NCBI RefSeq assembly: GCF_002251245.1
Contig: NZ_NPJG01000042.1
Span: 1 to 64,000 of the forward strand
Origin: Prevotella sp. P5-92
GTDB taxonomy: Bacteria > Bacteroidota > Bacteroidia > Bacteroidales > Bacteroidaceae
Length of the DNA stretch: 64,000 bases
Reading direction: 5' to 3'
Shown: one piece after another, positions 16,061-27,700 of the stretch
Position numbering within the stretch: the first letter of the stretch is position 1
Layout of the letters: each line of letters begins with the position of its first letter
Notes under the pieces: model-generated
What the model saw: only the letters and a program-made list of their open reading frames with translations
The model's database searches: none
What the model was told of the DNA's origin: nothing
Translations under genes and position numbers: made by a program

Positions 16061-18742
16061 ATGAAAAAAATGATTACCGTTTTATTGCTCGCGGCAATAA
16101 GTCTTTCAGCCAGTGCCGACAAGGACATCTATCAAGACCAGCTGCTGTTTCATTGCTTTGACGATGGGACGGCTGAAGTAAGACGCTCAGATTATCACGA
16201 TACCCGGGAGATGGACATCGTGATACCCGAAACGGTGGAAGCAGACGGAAAGACCTATACCGTGACATCCATCGGAGATTATGTCTTCGGGTATCAGATA
16301 AGCAGCATCCAATTGCCCAATACGATACGCCGCATAGGCAGTTATGCCTTTTGGGGCTCAGGACTAACGTCAATCACACTGCCCGAGTCGCTTGAAGAGA
16401 TAGGCGAGGGAGCATTCCAATTGCTGGCTTTGACCACTGTGACCATTCCCGAGGGAGTGAAAGAAATCAGCAAGTCGGCATTCCAAGATAACGAGTCGCT
16501 GACTACGGTCGTTCTTCCGTCACATCTTGAGCGTATAGGAGAATCTGCATTCATAGGGTGCTCAAGCCTCGCGTCCATTTCCCTTCCCTCAACGCTCAAG
16601 TCGATAGGGTCGTCAGCCTTTTCTTACAATTTTGCCCTTGCCTCTATCATTATTCCAGAAAGTGTAGAGGAGATAGGTGAGCAAGTTTTCAGTTTTAGTG
16701 GTCTTACCTCTCTCACATTGCCGAAGGGTATCACAAAAGTGCCTTATGGTCTTTTGTCTCGTTGTAATAAACTGACTGAGGTTGTCATTCAAGATGGAGT
16801 AAAGGAGATAGGAGGGTATGCTTTTACTGGCTGTACCAAGCTCGTCTCTGTCACACTGCCTGAAGGACTTGAATCTATTGGCGAGGCAGCTTTCAAGAGT
16901 TGCAAGAAACTTACATCGATAGAACTGCCGTCTTCATTGACGACTATCGGTGGCTATTCATTTGGAACTTCCGGACTCGTTTCTCTCACCTTGCCTGCTG
17001 CCTTAAAGTCAATAGGCTACAGGGCATTCGTTGACTGCAAATCGTTGGAGTCGCTTGTCATACCGCAGTCTGTGGAGAGAATAGGTGCAGATATAGTATC
17101 AAACTGTGCTGCCCTTGTGGAGTTGCAATTGCCGCAGTCGCTCGACATCATCGAAGGCCGCATCCAAGTTCCTGAGACAGCAAAACTCACCTTATACGGA
17201 GAGGGAAATGCGCTGGAGATAAGCAGCGACATGATAGTCAACAACCGCAAGGACGGTACAAAAGCTCTGCTCTATGCCTCACCGTCAATGGCTATAGACG
17301 GAGTGCTCACCATCCCCGGCGACATATCAGTGATAGGAGATTATGCTTTGGAGAATTACGAAGCCGACAAGATTGTCCTTCCCGAGGGAGTGACCCATAT
17401 AGGTGTTTCTACCTTCTCCAATTCTGCGGTCAAGGAGGTTAATCTCCCGTCGTCATTGAAAACTATGGGGCAAGACGCCTTCTATACATGTGAGAGACTG
17501 GAGAGAATAGCCATTCCTGAAGGTATAGAGGTTATACCAGGCAGTTGCTTTTTTTTCTGCACGTCTTTATCCTCTCTGACACTTCCAAGTTCATTGAAGA
17601 CTTTAGATGCTTTCTCTCTTTGCGGTTGTAGTTCATTGACGACATTGGATTTGCCTGAAGGCCTCGAAACCATCGGTATTGACGCATTGTTAAATGTAGG
17701 CATCACCGAACTCACCATTCCCTCTTCATGCACCAAATTTAACTTATCAGGACAAAAACAGCTGAAGAAAGTCACACTGCCGGCTGGGATGACAGAATTG
17801 CCGATGAATGCATTCCGCCGCATGACCTCCCTCGAAAGTGTAGTTCTTCCCGCTGGTATCACCGCCATTCCATCTAATCTCTTCTCAGGATGCACAAGCC
17901 TTAAGAGCCTTACCATCCCCGAGGGAGTTAAAACCATTGGCGAGGCAGCTTTCGCAGAGTCAGGCATAGAGTCTATTGTGATACCTGAATCGGTTGAGAA
18001 GATAGACAATTACACATTCCAAGGTTGTCCCAACTTGCAGAGCATAGACATCAAGGCTCCCATCAAGTCATTGCCAAATTATTTTGCTTTGGAATGTCCA
18101 AACCTGAAATCCGTGTCCCTACCCGAAGGTCTTGAGGAGATAGGCTTTAAGGCCTTTGTACATTGTTCTTCACTGACAGAGGTCTCTTTGCCTTCTACTG
18201 TCAAGAATATGAAGTATGCAGCTTTTGCCCAGACAGGTCTTGAGTCAGTCTCTCTGCCCGACGGTATCGAGCATGTGGGAGAGTTCTGCTTCCAGGAAAT
18301 AGCCGCAGAGCGTGTCGATCTTTCCAACACATCCCTTACCGAAATGTATCGTGGTTTATTTGTTAAAGCTGAGTCGCTGAAGGAAGTGATATTGCCAGCC
18401 TCGCTGAAGATATTGAATAATGCCAACTTCCTCGAATGTGCCTCGCTGACCACGGTGAAGTGTCTTGCCCAGGAGCCTCCTCTTGTTGGAGAACCCTGCT
18501 TCGAAGATGCCGTAAAGACATCCGCAACGCTCTATGTCCTTGATGCCTCTCTGGCGGCATACAAGTCAGCCAACGTGTGGAAGGACTTCTTTGCCGTGAA
18601 GGGCTTGACAACCACGGGCCTCTCATCGCCCGAAGCAGCTGATGACGACACCGAGCGCATCTACGACCTAAACGGCCGCATGATCAACGAGTCGTCGGTC
18701 AAGGGAGTGTATATCAAGAATGGAAAAAAGTATGTTAAATAA
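16061..18742 (+). CDS. BspA-type leucine-rich-repeat surface protein
   Basis: 893 residues. Start taken at the ATG of MKKMITVLLL, which gives a clean signal peptide cleaved after about residue 20 (SLSASA|DKD). The body is a long array of roughly 23-residue LRR_5 (BspA/TpLRR) repeats of the form L..I.LP..L..IG..AF..C.. from about residue 60 to 835. The C-terminus YDLNGRMI...GVYIKNGKKYVK resembles a type IX secretion sorting tail, so export to the cell surface is likely. BspA-type proteins bind host proteins or other bacteria in oral species; the ligand here is unknown. Only 6 bases separate it from the giant gene downstream. Confidence 0.9.
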   Translation: MKKMITVLLLAAISLSASADKDIYQDQLLFHCFDDGTAEVRRSDYHDTREMDIVIPETVEADGKTYTVTSIGDYVFGYQISSIQLPNTIRRIGSYAFWGSGLTSITLPESLEEIGEGAFQLLALTTVTIPEGVKEISKSAFQDNESLTTVVLPSHLERIGESAFIGCSSLASISLPSTLKSIGSSAFSYNFALASIIIPESVEEIGEQVFSFSGLTSLTLPKGITKVPYGLLSRCNKLTEVVIQDGVKEIGGYAFTGCTKLVSVTLPEGLESIGEAAFKSCKKLTSIELPSSLTTIGGYSFGTSGLVSLTLPAALKSIGYRAFVDCKSLESLVIPQSVERIGADIVSNCAALVELQLPQSLDIIEGRIQVPETAKLTLYGEGNALEISSDMIVNNRKDGTKALLYASPSMAIDGVLTIPGDISVIGDYALENYEADKIVLPEGVTHIGVSTFSNSAVKEVNLPSSLKTMGQDAFYTCERLERIAIPEGIEVIPGSCFFFCTSLSSLTLPSSLKTLDAFSLCGCSSLTTLDLPEGLETIGIDALLNVGITELTIPSSCTKFNLSGQKQLKKVTLPAGMTELPMNAFRRMTSLESVVLPAGITAIPSNLFSGCTSLKSLTIPEGVKTIGEAAFAESGIESIVIPESVEKIDNYTFQGCPNLQSIDIKAPIKSLPNYFALECPNLKSVSLPEGLEEIGFKAFVHCSSLTEVSLPSTVKNMKYAAFAQTGLESVSLPDGIEHVGEFCFQEIAAERVDLSNTSLTEMYRGLFVKAESLKEVILPASLKILNNANFLECASLTTVKCLAQEPPLVGEPCFEDAVKTSATLYVLDASLAAYKSANVWKDFFAVKGLTTTGLSSPEAADDDTERIYDLNGRMINESSVKGVYIKNGKKYVK

Positions 18743-18748
18743 GAAAAT

Positions 18749-21700
18749 ATGAAAAGGACAGCAGGAAATTTAAGGTTATGGCATTGCCGCGGGATATTCT
18801 TGGCGGTGGCGCTTTGTTTGACATCACTTGCTTATGCGCAGTTGTTGGATATGCCGAAACTGGTAGATGGGTATTATGAGTTGGAGACTCCTGCCCATCT
18901 ACGGATTTTCAGCAGTGCGGTCAACAGCGGGTCGCAGACTCTAAACGCCCGGCTTGTAGCCGACATCGACATGTCGGGCGAGGGCGAGTTTGTGCCTATC
19001 GGAACGTACGGAAAGGGCTACCGCGGCTACTTTGACGGCAACGGACATACAATAAAGGGACTGAAGCTGCCTGCGCAGAACTACTCGGGACTCTTCGGAT
19101 ATATGGACGGTGGACGGGTGAGCAACCTCACGCTGCAGTCGCCCGTGCTATATCTCGACAACACGACCGTGAATTACGCCGGACTTGTCTGCGGCCATCT
19201 GAGCAAGGGCAGCGGCGTGGTTCACGGCGTGATTGAGAACTGCCACGTGCGCGACGGCATCTTGGCAGAGGCAGGAGCCGCATACTTCAACTGGGGCGAC
19301 AACCATGGCGGCATCTGCGGAAAGGCAGACGTGGCGGCTGAGGTAATCGGATGCACCTTCAGCGGAACTATTCATGGCGACGACTACCTCGGCGGCATCG
19401 TGGGCGAGCTGAACTCAGGAGCGCAGATACGCGACTGCACGGTGCTCACAGGTACGAAAATAATCGCACATGAATATGCAGGCGGCATCGTCGGGTATAT
19501 CGGTGAGATAGGCACGAAGGTGATAAACTGCTCTGTGCAGACGGGATGCACCATCACGGGCTCGCCCAACGGCACCATCTATGGCTACAACGGCGGTCAG
19601 GTATCGAGTGCGGCATACACCGTGGAAGGACTTAACTATGCCACCACCGGCGACGTGCAGAGGGCAGAGACGGGCAGTTCGTGGTGTACGGAGATGAAGG
19701 TGACGGGCATCGCCGACGCCACCCTGCGCGACTATACCATCTATACCGACATTGGAGCCACCTATTCATATTTCACCTCCGACCTCGCAGGCTACGCCTT
19801 CTCCTCGCAGCCACAGGCGAGGAGCCTCACTTTCGCCGACTGCAACAAAGGATCGCAGGCATACAAGTGGATAAATATGCGCATTGCCGACAACGCCTTC
19901 CGCAGTTGTCAGGGCATGGAGGCACTGTATATGAAATACACCGTGACGAGCGGTGTTGACCATACGGTGATGCTCGACCCGACGGATGTATATCCCACAG
20001 GCAGCGCAGCCTTCTACGACTGTCCCAACCTGAAGGTGTATGTGGACGCCGACAAGTATAATGACTTCATCAACAATGAGCGTTGGAGCAAGTATGCCGA
20101 CCGCATCGTGGGCACGACAGCCATGCGAGTGGCCGACTTCGCCAATGCGGGCGTGAACTATGCCCGCAACCACCAGAAGAACCCCACAGCAGACTATTCC
20201 ATAGAGGTGCACAACGGCGTGAACGTCTATCCCGTACACGTCATAGGTCCGGCATCAGACCTTGGCAGCTCTTACGACGGCATAGCCACCATATACAACG
20301 ACCCCGGCGCCACCTACGCCTACCGCACCACCAAGATATGGGCGGAAGCTTACCGCAACCAGCCGCAGCTGCGCATCGTGCGCTTCTTCAACGCCAAGAG
20401 CGGCACGGTGTATGCCCCGCTCAGCATGGAGATAGGCAGCAGGGCATTTGCCGACTGTCCGGGACTGCAATACATTGACCTCGTATATGGCAACACCTCC
20501 ACGAGTAAATACGAAAAGCTCACCCCGACGCAGATATATCCCGCCGACGACACCATGCTTCAGGGCAGCCCCGATGCCCTCATCCGCGTATGGCCCGACC
20601 AGGTGGAGGCGTTCAAGGCCGACGCGCGTTGGGGCAAGTATGCCGACCGCATCGTGGCGTGGAGCAAGGAAGGCAAGGAGTACATCTCCGACGGACTGAC
20701 CTACAGCACCTTCGCCGCCAACGCTTCGAACAGTTCGCTGTCTGTGGATGAGCTGAACAGCAAGGGCAAAGGACACAACGACACCCTGCGCGCACGCCTT
20801 TTGCAGAACGCAAGCGACTTCGTCAGTCTCACGAGCGAGATGGTTGAACGCTGCATCAACAGCGAGAGCGACACGCGCACGTTCTATACCCATGTGACCA
20901 ACGTAAGCGATGACTACCTGAACAGCAACGGCGGTTCGGTGACGCTCTACAACGACATAGGCGAAACCTACAAATACCGCACCGTGCTGATTGACGAGGG
21001 GGCATTCAGGAACAACACCAGCCTCCGCCGCCTCACCTTCGGCGACATCAACACATCGCGCAAGTCCTACGACGACCTGCAGCTCATCATAGAAAGGGGC
21101 GCGTTCAAGGGATGCACCAACCTCCGAATGATAGACCTCGGCTACCGCAAATATACGGGAACAAACGTCATCGTCTATCTCACCCCAAGTCAGATTATCC
21201 CTGCCAAGGATCTCTTCGACGAGGACAGTCAGGTGATTATCCGCATCGGCGAGGGCACGAAGGAGCAGTTCCTCGCCGACCCTAACTGGGCGCAGTATGC
21301 CGACCGGCTGGTGGAATACAACGAGAGTGCCGACTACTATGACGTGGGCGGACTGCGCTATTCCGTCTTGACCGACAGCGTGGGCAACCGCCTTACCATC
21401 ACCGGCGACGATGACTACACGATTTATGTCACCGACATCACCGAGGACGTCAGCAACGGGAAGACTAAGGACTTCACCATACTCAACGACATAGGAAGAG
21501 ACCGCCGGTATGCCACCCGGAAGATTGGCGTGAGAGCCTTCGACGAGTCAGCGATAGAGACACTCTCATTTGCCGACTGCTACGCGGGGGTAAAGGCCTA
21601 CAAGTGGCTTGGCGTGGAGATAGCCGACGAGGCGTTCTACAACTGCAAGTCGTTGAAGGCCATATATATGAAATACACCATTTATTCGGGCACCAACCAT

Positions 21701-24700
21701 ACCGTGATGCTAGACCCGACCGACGTCTATCCCACGGGCGAACGGGCATTCACGGGCTGCGACAGTCTGAGGATATACGTCGATTACGACAAGTATGACG
21801 CCTTCATCAACGACGAGCATTGGAAGCCCTACCGCCATCTGATTGTGCCTACCACAGAGATGCGCACCTTGGAGTTCACCAAGGGCGGAGCCGCCTACAC
21901 CCGTGTCAACGCGAAGGACGGCACCGGCAGCTATATAATAGAAAAAGGTGAGGGCGACGTGAATGTATATCTCACCCAGATAACAGGACCAGCCACCGAC
22001 CTCACCACATCCTATTATGGCGCGCTGACCATATACAACGACCCCGGAGTGACCTACGCCTACCGCACCACACGCATACAGGCAAACGCCTTCAACGGAT
22101 GCGACCAACTGGTTAATGTCCGTCTGCTCGGGGCTTCGAGCGGCACCGTCTATTCCGGCGTCAACATGACCTTGGGCAGCGGCGCCTTCGCCAACTGTCC
22201 CGCACTGAGATACATCGACCTCGTGTATGGCAACACCAACACGAATACCTACGAGGCACTCTCGCCCGATGCCGTCACTCCCGACGACGAGACGCTGATC
22301 AGCGGCAGCGAGTATGCCTACATCCGCGTATGGCCCGACCTGGTTGACACGTTCAAGAAACACCCGAAATGGTCGGCTTACCGCGAGCGCATCATCGCCT
22401 GGACACCCGTGGGACGCGAATACGTGGGTCAGAACGGAGTGACCTACGAGGGCTACACCGTGCGCGGCAGCGAGGGCGACTACTCGATGGACTATCAGGA
22501 CATGTGCAGCGGCAAGGAGGGACACAACGCCAAGCTGATGGAGCAGTTGAAGAAGCACGCCGAAGACTATGTGAAGGTGGATTGGGAGCAGTTCAAGGAC
22601 ACGGTGTATAACAACTACTATTACACCCACGTCACCGCCGTTGACCAGAACCACCTCATGGACGGCAACCGCACCATCACCATATATAACGACATAGGCC
22701 GCTACTACAACTACCGCACGGTGTGCATCGACTCCACCGCCTTCCAGGGCAACGAGCTTGTCACCGCCATCGACTTCGGCGACGTCAACACCAATGTGGG
22801 CAATGCACATCTGCCACTGAAGCTGCTCATACAGCGCGGCGCATTCAAGGGATGCCGCAACCTGTTGAGCATCAATATGGTTTATCATAAATACACGGGC
22901 ACCAACGACATCGAGTATCTGCGCCCCGAGCAAGTCATACCCGCCAAGGAACTGTTCGACTCCACGCAGCACGTGTTCATCTGCGTGTCGCCCGAACTGG
23001 TGAACGCCTATAAGGCCGACCCCAACTGGTCGCAGTACAAGAGCCAGATTGTGCCCTACGTGAAGAGCTACGACACCTATACCGACCTCGGCGTGGTGTA
23101 TGAGTACTTCCCCGTGCTGATGGACAGCGACGGCGAGGCGCAGTACAACCGCACCTACTACAGCAACAAGCGCAACGCCGACTTCCGCAGCGACTACCTG
23201 TGGATGAAGAAGGGATATGGCGAGTTTGAGTGGAGCGACATCCTCACCGACGACGACTATGGCGAGACGGTCATGGAGGTGACATACGCGCAGATAACCG
23301 CCGCCGACACCACCTATCTGAAGAAATACGACGGACACCTGAGAATCATCAACGACATCGGTCTGTCGAATGTGTATAAGACCATTGCCGTGTCGCCCAC
23401 CGCGTTCCGCGGCAATGAATACATCGAGTGGGTGGACTTCACCGACTTGAGTTACGAGCCGCGCGCCAACAACTACACCGAGATAGGCATCCTGCTGCCC
23501 GACAGCGCGTTTGCGGGATGCAAGAACCTGAAGCACATCGACTTGGTGCAGTATGTCACCGTCGGTGTGCCCAACCACTACGAAGCACTTTCGCCCAAGC
23601 AGGTTATCGTGGGCGAACATGCCTTCGACGGCTGCCACGAGAACTTCGAGATACGCGTGACGGGCGAAATGTACCCGCTCTTCATCAACGACCCCAACTG
23701 GGCAAAATACCGCGACCGCATAGTCATCTTCGAATATACCCCCGACGGCAATGACAACAGTTACACCGTGGAGGGCGTGACCTATTCTCCGGCATCGCAC
23801 ATACTCAACAACCTGCCTACCGAACAGAAGGCCTATATGGCATGGTCGCTGTGGAACCTGCCTGTGCAGATAGTGAAGACGGCTGCGATAGCTGCGCTGT
23901 CAACTGCCACGGCAGGTGTGTTTGGAGCCGTGACGAGCGGAGCTACCTTGGTGAATGGATTGTCAACAGTAAGTAATTTAGTGCTTCAAAATATCTCCAA
24001 TTTCTCCATTGCCTCGTTCTGTACCAACCTGGCTGTCGGTGCAACTACTACTACTACCAGCATTATGTTCTCAGAGATGGGAATGGGATATCTTGGCTCG
24101 ATAGTGAATATGGCAGTATCCTTCGGTGCAAGCGGAATAGCCAACGGCATCAATTCTGGCATACAAGGCGTGACGAAAAAAGTCATCGACGGTGTACTCA
24201 TAAGCAAACTGGCTGAAGCCGGACTTAAAACCGGACTGGAGCAGGGCATCAAGAGTGCAGGAGCAGCTTTGGCAATACCAGGCCTGTCAAATGCCATTGG
24301 AGCAGCCCAACTCGCAATGAACTCTAACGATCCCATAGAGTTAGAGACTTACTCCAAGGACGAGAGTGCCGACCTTATCGGAAAGATGGATGCCGGAGGC
24401 GGCTCGTTTGGCAGCTGGTTCTCAGGCACTGCACATGAGCGCAAGGTTGACGGCATCTACCACATGTACGTCAAGGACGTGGACGACAAAACCATAGAGG
24501 CAAATGACGGCGTGCTGACCTTCTACAACGACATCGGCGCCTATTGGCACTACCGTACTGTTGCCATGGCACACGATGCGGCAAGGGGAAAGCAGAGCAT
24601 ACGCTCCATACGCTTCAAGGACAGCAACGGAATAAGCGTAAACAACCAGACCACCTTCGAGATGGTGGTGCCCGACAGCGCCTTCATGGGATGCACCAAC

Positions 24701-27700
24701 CTCTCTGACATCTATATGTTCATGGACTGTACGGAGGGTACCAACACCACCCAGGCTCTTGGTCCCGACAACTTCATCCTGCATGGATTCAACGTCTTCA
24801 AGGACTGCCCGAACCTCAAGATACACGTGGCCCCCGACCGCTATGAGGAGTTTGCCAACGACACCATCTGGAAGCAGTATAACATCGTGGTCGATAATAC
24901 CTACGAGGAGCCAACCTGCGACAACGTGGCAGGAGCCTACTACGGCTACAACTTCAAGAAAGGCTCGCTGTGGGAATACACGACCATCAACGACAAGACC
25001 CACTATAACGTGCATGTGGTGAAGCCGGAGCAGAACTACATCAACAGCCACAATGGCGAGTGTGTATTGATTACCAACTTCGGACGAACCTACAACTACA
25101 ACACGACTTACGTGAAACGCAAGGCGTTTGATGGTTGCGCTCCACTGAAGACCGTGAAGTTTCGAACTACATGGGCTGACAAAGAACGTGCATACGTAAC
25201 GCCGCAGTATGAGCTGCGCGACTCGGCATTCGCCAACTGCCCGGAATTGGAGAGCTTCTATCTCTTCTACGACGAGCGAAACCCAAACTATGAAGAGTGT
25301 CGTTCAAAGTTCGTGTCCTTCGACCCGGCACAGATTACATTAGGCAAGGACGTGTTTGCTGGTTCGCCGAAGGTTAAACTGAAGATGCGCTACGATATGC
25401 TCGGAGAGTACTTGTCTGACCCGTCATGGAATAAATACATGGAGCTGTTCAGCCCCACGCTGACATGCCTCAAGGACAAGCAAATACAGCAGATTTTCAG
25501 CAGCGACGAACTCGAAGTGATTGAGGGTTACAAGGATGAGATATCGCCCTGGTTTGAGGCGAAGCTCGACGACAAATATCTCGACACCGACGAGCCATAC
25601 AACCGCAACTTCGACAAGTTGAAGAACAATACGGAGATTTACTACTTCGATGAGTTCAAGTGCTGGGAAGCACTCGAACTGCGTAAGGTTTGGCCCGCCA
25701 TGTTCAGCGGTGCCTCCAACCTGCGCAGCATAGAGCTTCCGGCATCCATCACCGAGATAGGCGATGAGGCATTCATGGGATGCGCTAATCTTGCCTCCAT
25801 CACCTTGCCCGACACCGTTTGTCATATTGGTGCGAGGGCATTCAAGGAGAGCGGTGTGCAGCGATTCTATGTGGGCAACCCCGTGCCTGCCGAATTGGGT
25901 GAGGAGGCTTTTGCAAGCAACTTTGCCAACTATGTCATCTATGTTCCGAAAGAAAACCTGGATGCTTATCTGCAGGCGTGGAGCCAATACTGCGAGCATA
26001 TCCAGGCATACGACGAGAAGGGTGAATACATCACCGTATATACCAACGACGAGACCGACGTGCTTGACAAGAAGTTGGGACTGGAGTTCACGCCTGAAAT
26101 GTGGGAGATAACAGCTAATAGAAAAGTTTTGACATGTTTATATTACGGCCTTGAAAATCTGAAAGGCAGTTTCAAACAGATCAAAGGACTCAAGGTGGTA
26201 GGAACAATTGGTGTGTATGATGTGGCTCTCATCAGTATGCTTGCCAACTATGGACTTGAAGAACTCGACCTGTCTGAAACTCGTGTCAACTCAGAAGTGT
26301 TGTCTGATAGGTTCAAACGATACTATTCAAAAGATTGGCTTTCACGTAACAATACGTTTGCTGAAGGGAAATACTATTTTTATATTACGTGTTTTGGGGC
26401 GTTTGCAGAGAACAATACCCTAAAGAAGGTCATTCTTCCCGAAGACGGAAATAGTGCGGACAAACCGTATATAGGTACTTATGATTTCGCATACTGTGAT
26501 AAACTGGAGACAGTCATAGTCAAGAAACCATCGGACAAGTGGGGTGCCCAAGTCTTCTATGCCACACGTCTAAAGAATCTTGTCTCGCTGTCATCGGAAT
26601 ATTTTGACTATGAGAATGTTCTTAAAGATTGCCAAGTAACAACGCTCTACTGCCCCTCGAGCGTGAATGCCCAATTCGCCACCAAGAGCGAGAGCCTGTT
26701 CCGCGAGGTGCTCTCGCCATATAAGGACGACGAGGTGTTCCGCATCCTTGCCATGCACGATGCCTTCAGCTACGACCGCCTTGGCACGGTGACATCCACC
26801 AAGGACTGGTTTCGCGGCTCGAACATCAAGAACTTCGACGAGTTCTACATAGCTATTCAGGACACCGTGCTTGCCGACTACTGTTTCGCCGACTGCAAGC
26901 AGTTGGAGACCATCTCGCTGCCCACAAACCTGGTCTATCTCGACAATACGGCATTCAAGGGCTGCACGTCGCTGCGCGAGATCAACGTCTTTGGCGTGGA
27001 GCCGGCCCAACTGGAGAGCGAGAACGTCTTCGACGACCTGCCTTCCGACTACCGCATCCGCGTGCTCAGCGAGAAGGTGGACGACTATGTGAAGGCATGG
27101 CCGGAGAAGGTGGCCCGCCATATCATCTCCTTCGCCAACGACGGAAAGATGACCGAGATTGTGATGAGCAAGGCGGGCGTGCTTGCCGACTCGCTCGGAC
27201 TGTCTCTCTCGTCCAACAAGATGGTGGTGATAGGCGGCGACCTGTCGAAGCACAAGAAAGTGAAGGTGAGCGGACCCGTCAACCACTACGACCTCAATAC
27301 GCTCGCTGCCATGGCAGGACAGGTGCGTGACTTTGAGAAGGAAATATCGGTTTCAAGTTCAAGTTATGACTCCGAGGAGATTTGGGGTACCAAGCTGATG
27401 CCCGACGTGTGTGCATCAAATGCCTCCCTGAATTACATCGACCTCTCCGACGCCTATCTCGTCAATGAGCAGGGCGAGCGTCAGGAGAACTTCCGAATGA
27501 TGCGCAACCAGTTCCAGAACTGCGACCGACTGAAGACCATCATCCTGCCGCGCTCTATCGACAAGCTGTCCATCGACGCCTTCTCCTATTGCGACCGCTT
27601 GACCAATGTCGTTCTTGGAGAAAAGCCGACATGGCTCAGGTTCTGGTCGCTTACCAACTGCCCGCGTCTGAAGACCGTGACGACATTGTCTGACAAGCTC

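Noticed and set aside
21710-23800. 696-codon antisense frame inside the giant gene (and similar ones at 20255-20893, 24422-25051, 26591-27286)
   Set aside because: These arise from the strong NNC codon bias of the plus-strand gene. Their products are Val/His/Gly-rich without domains.
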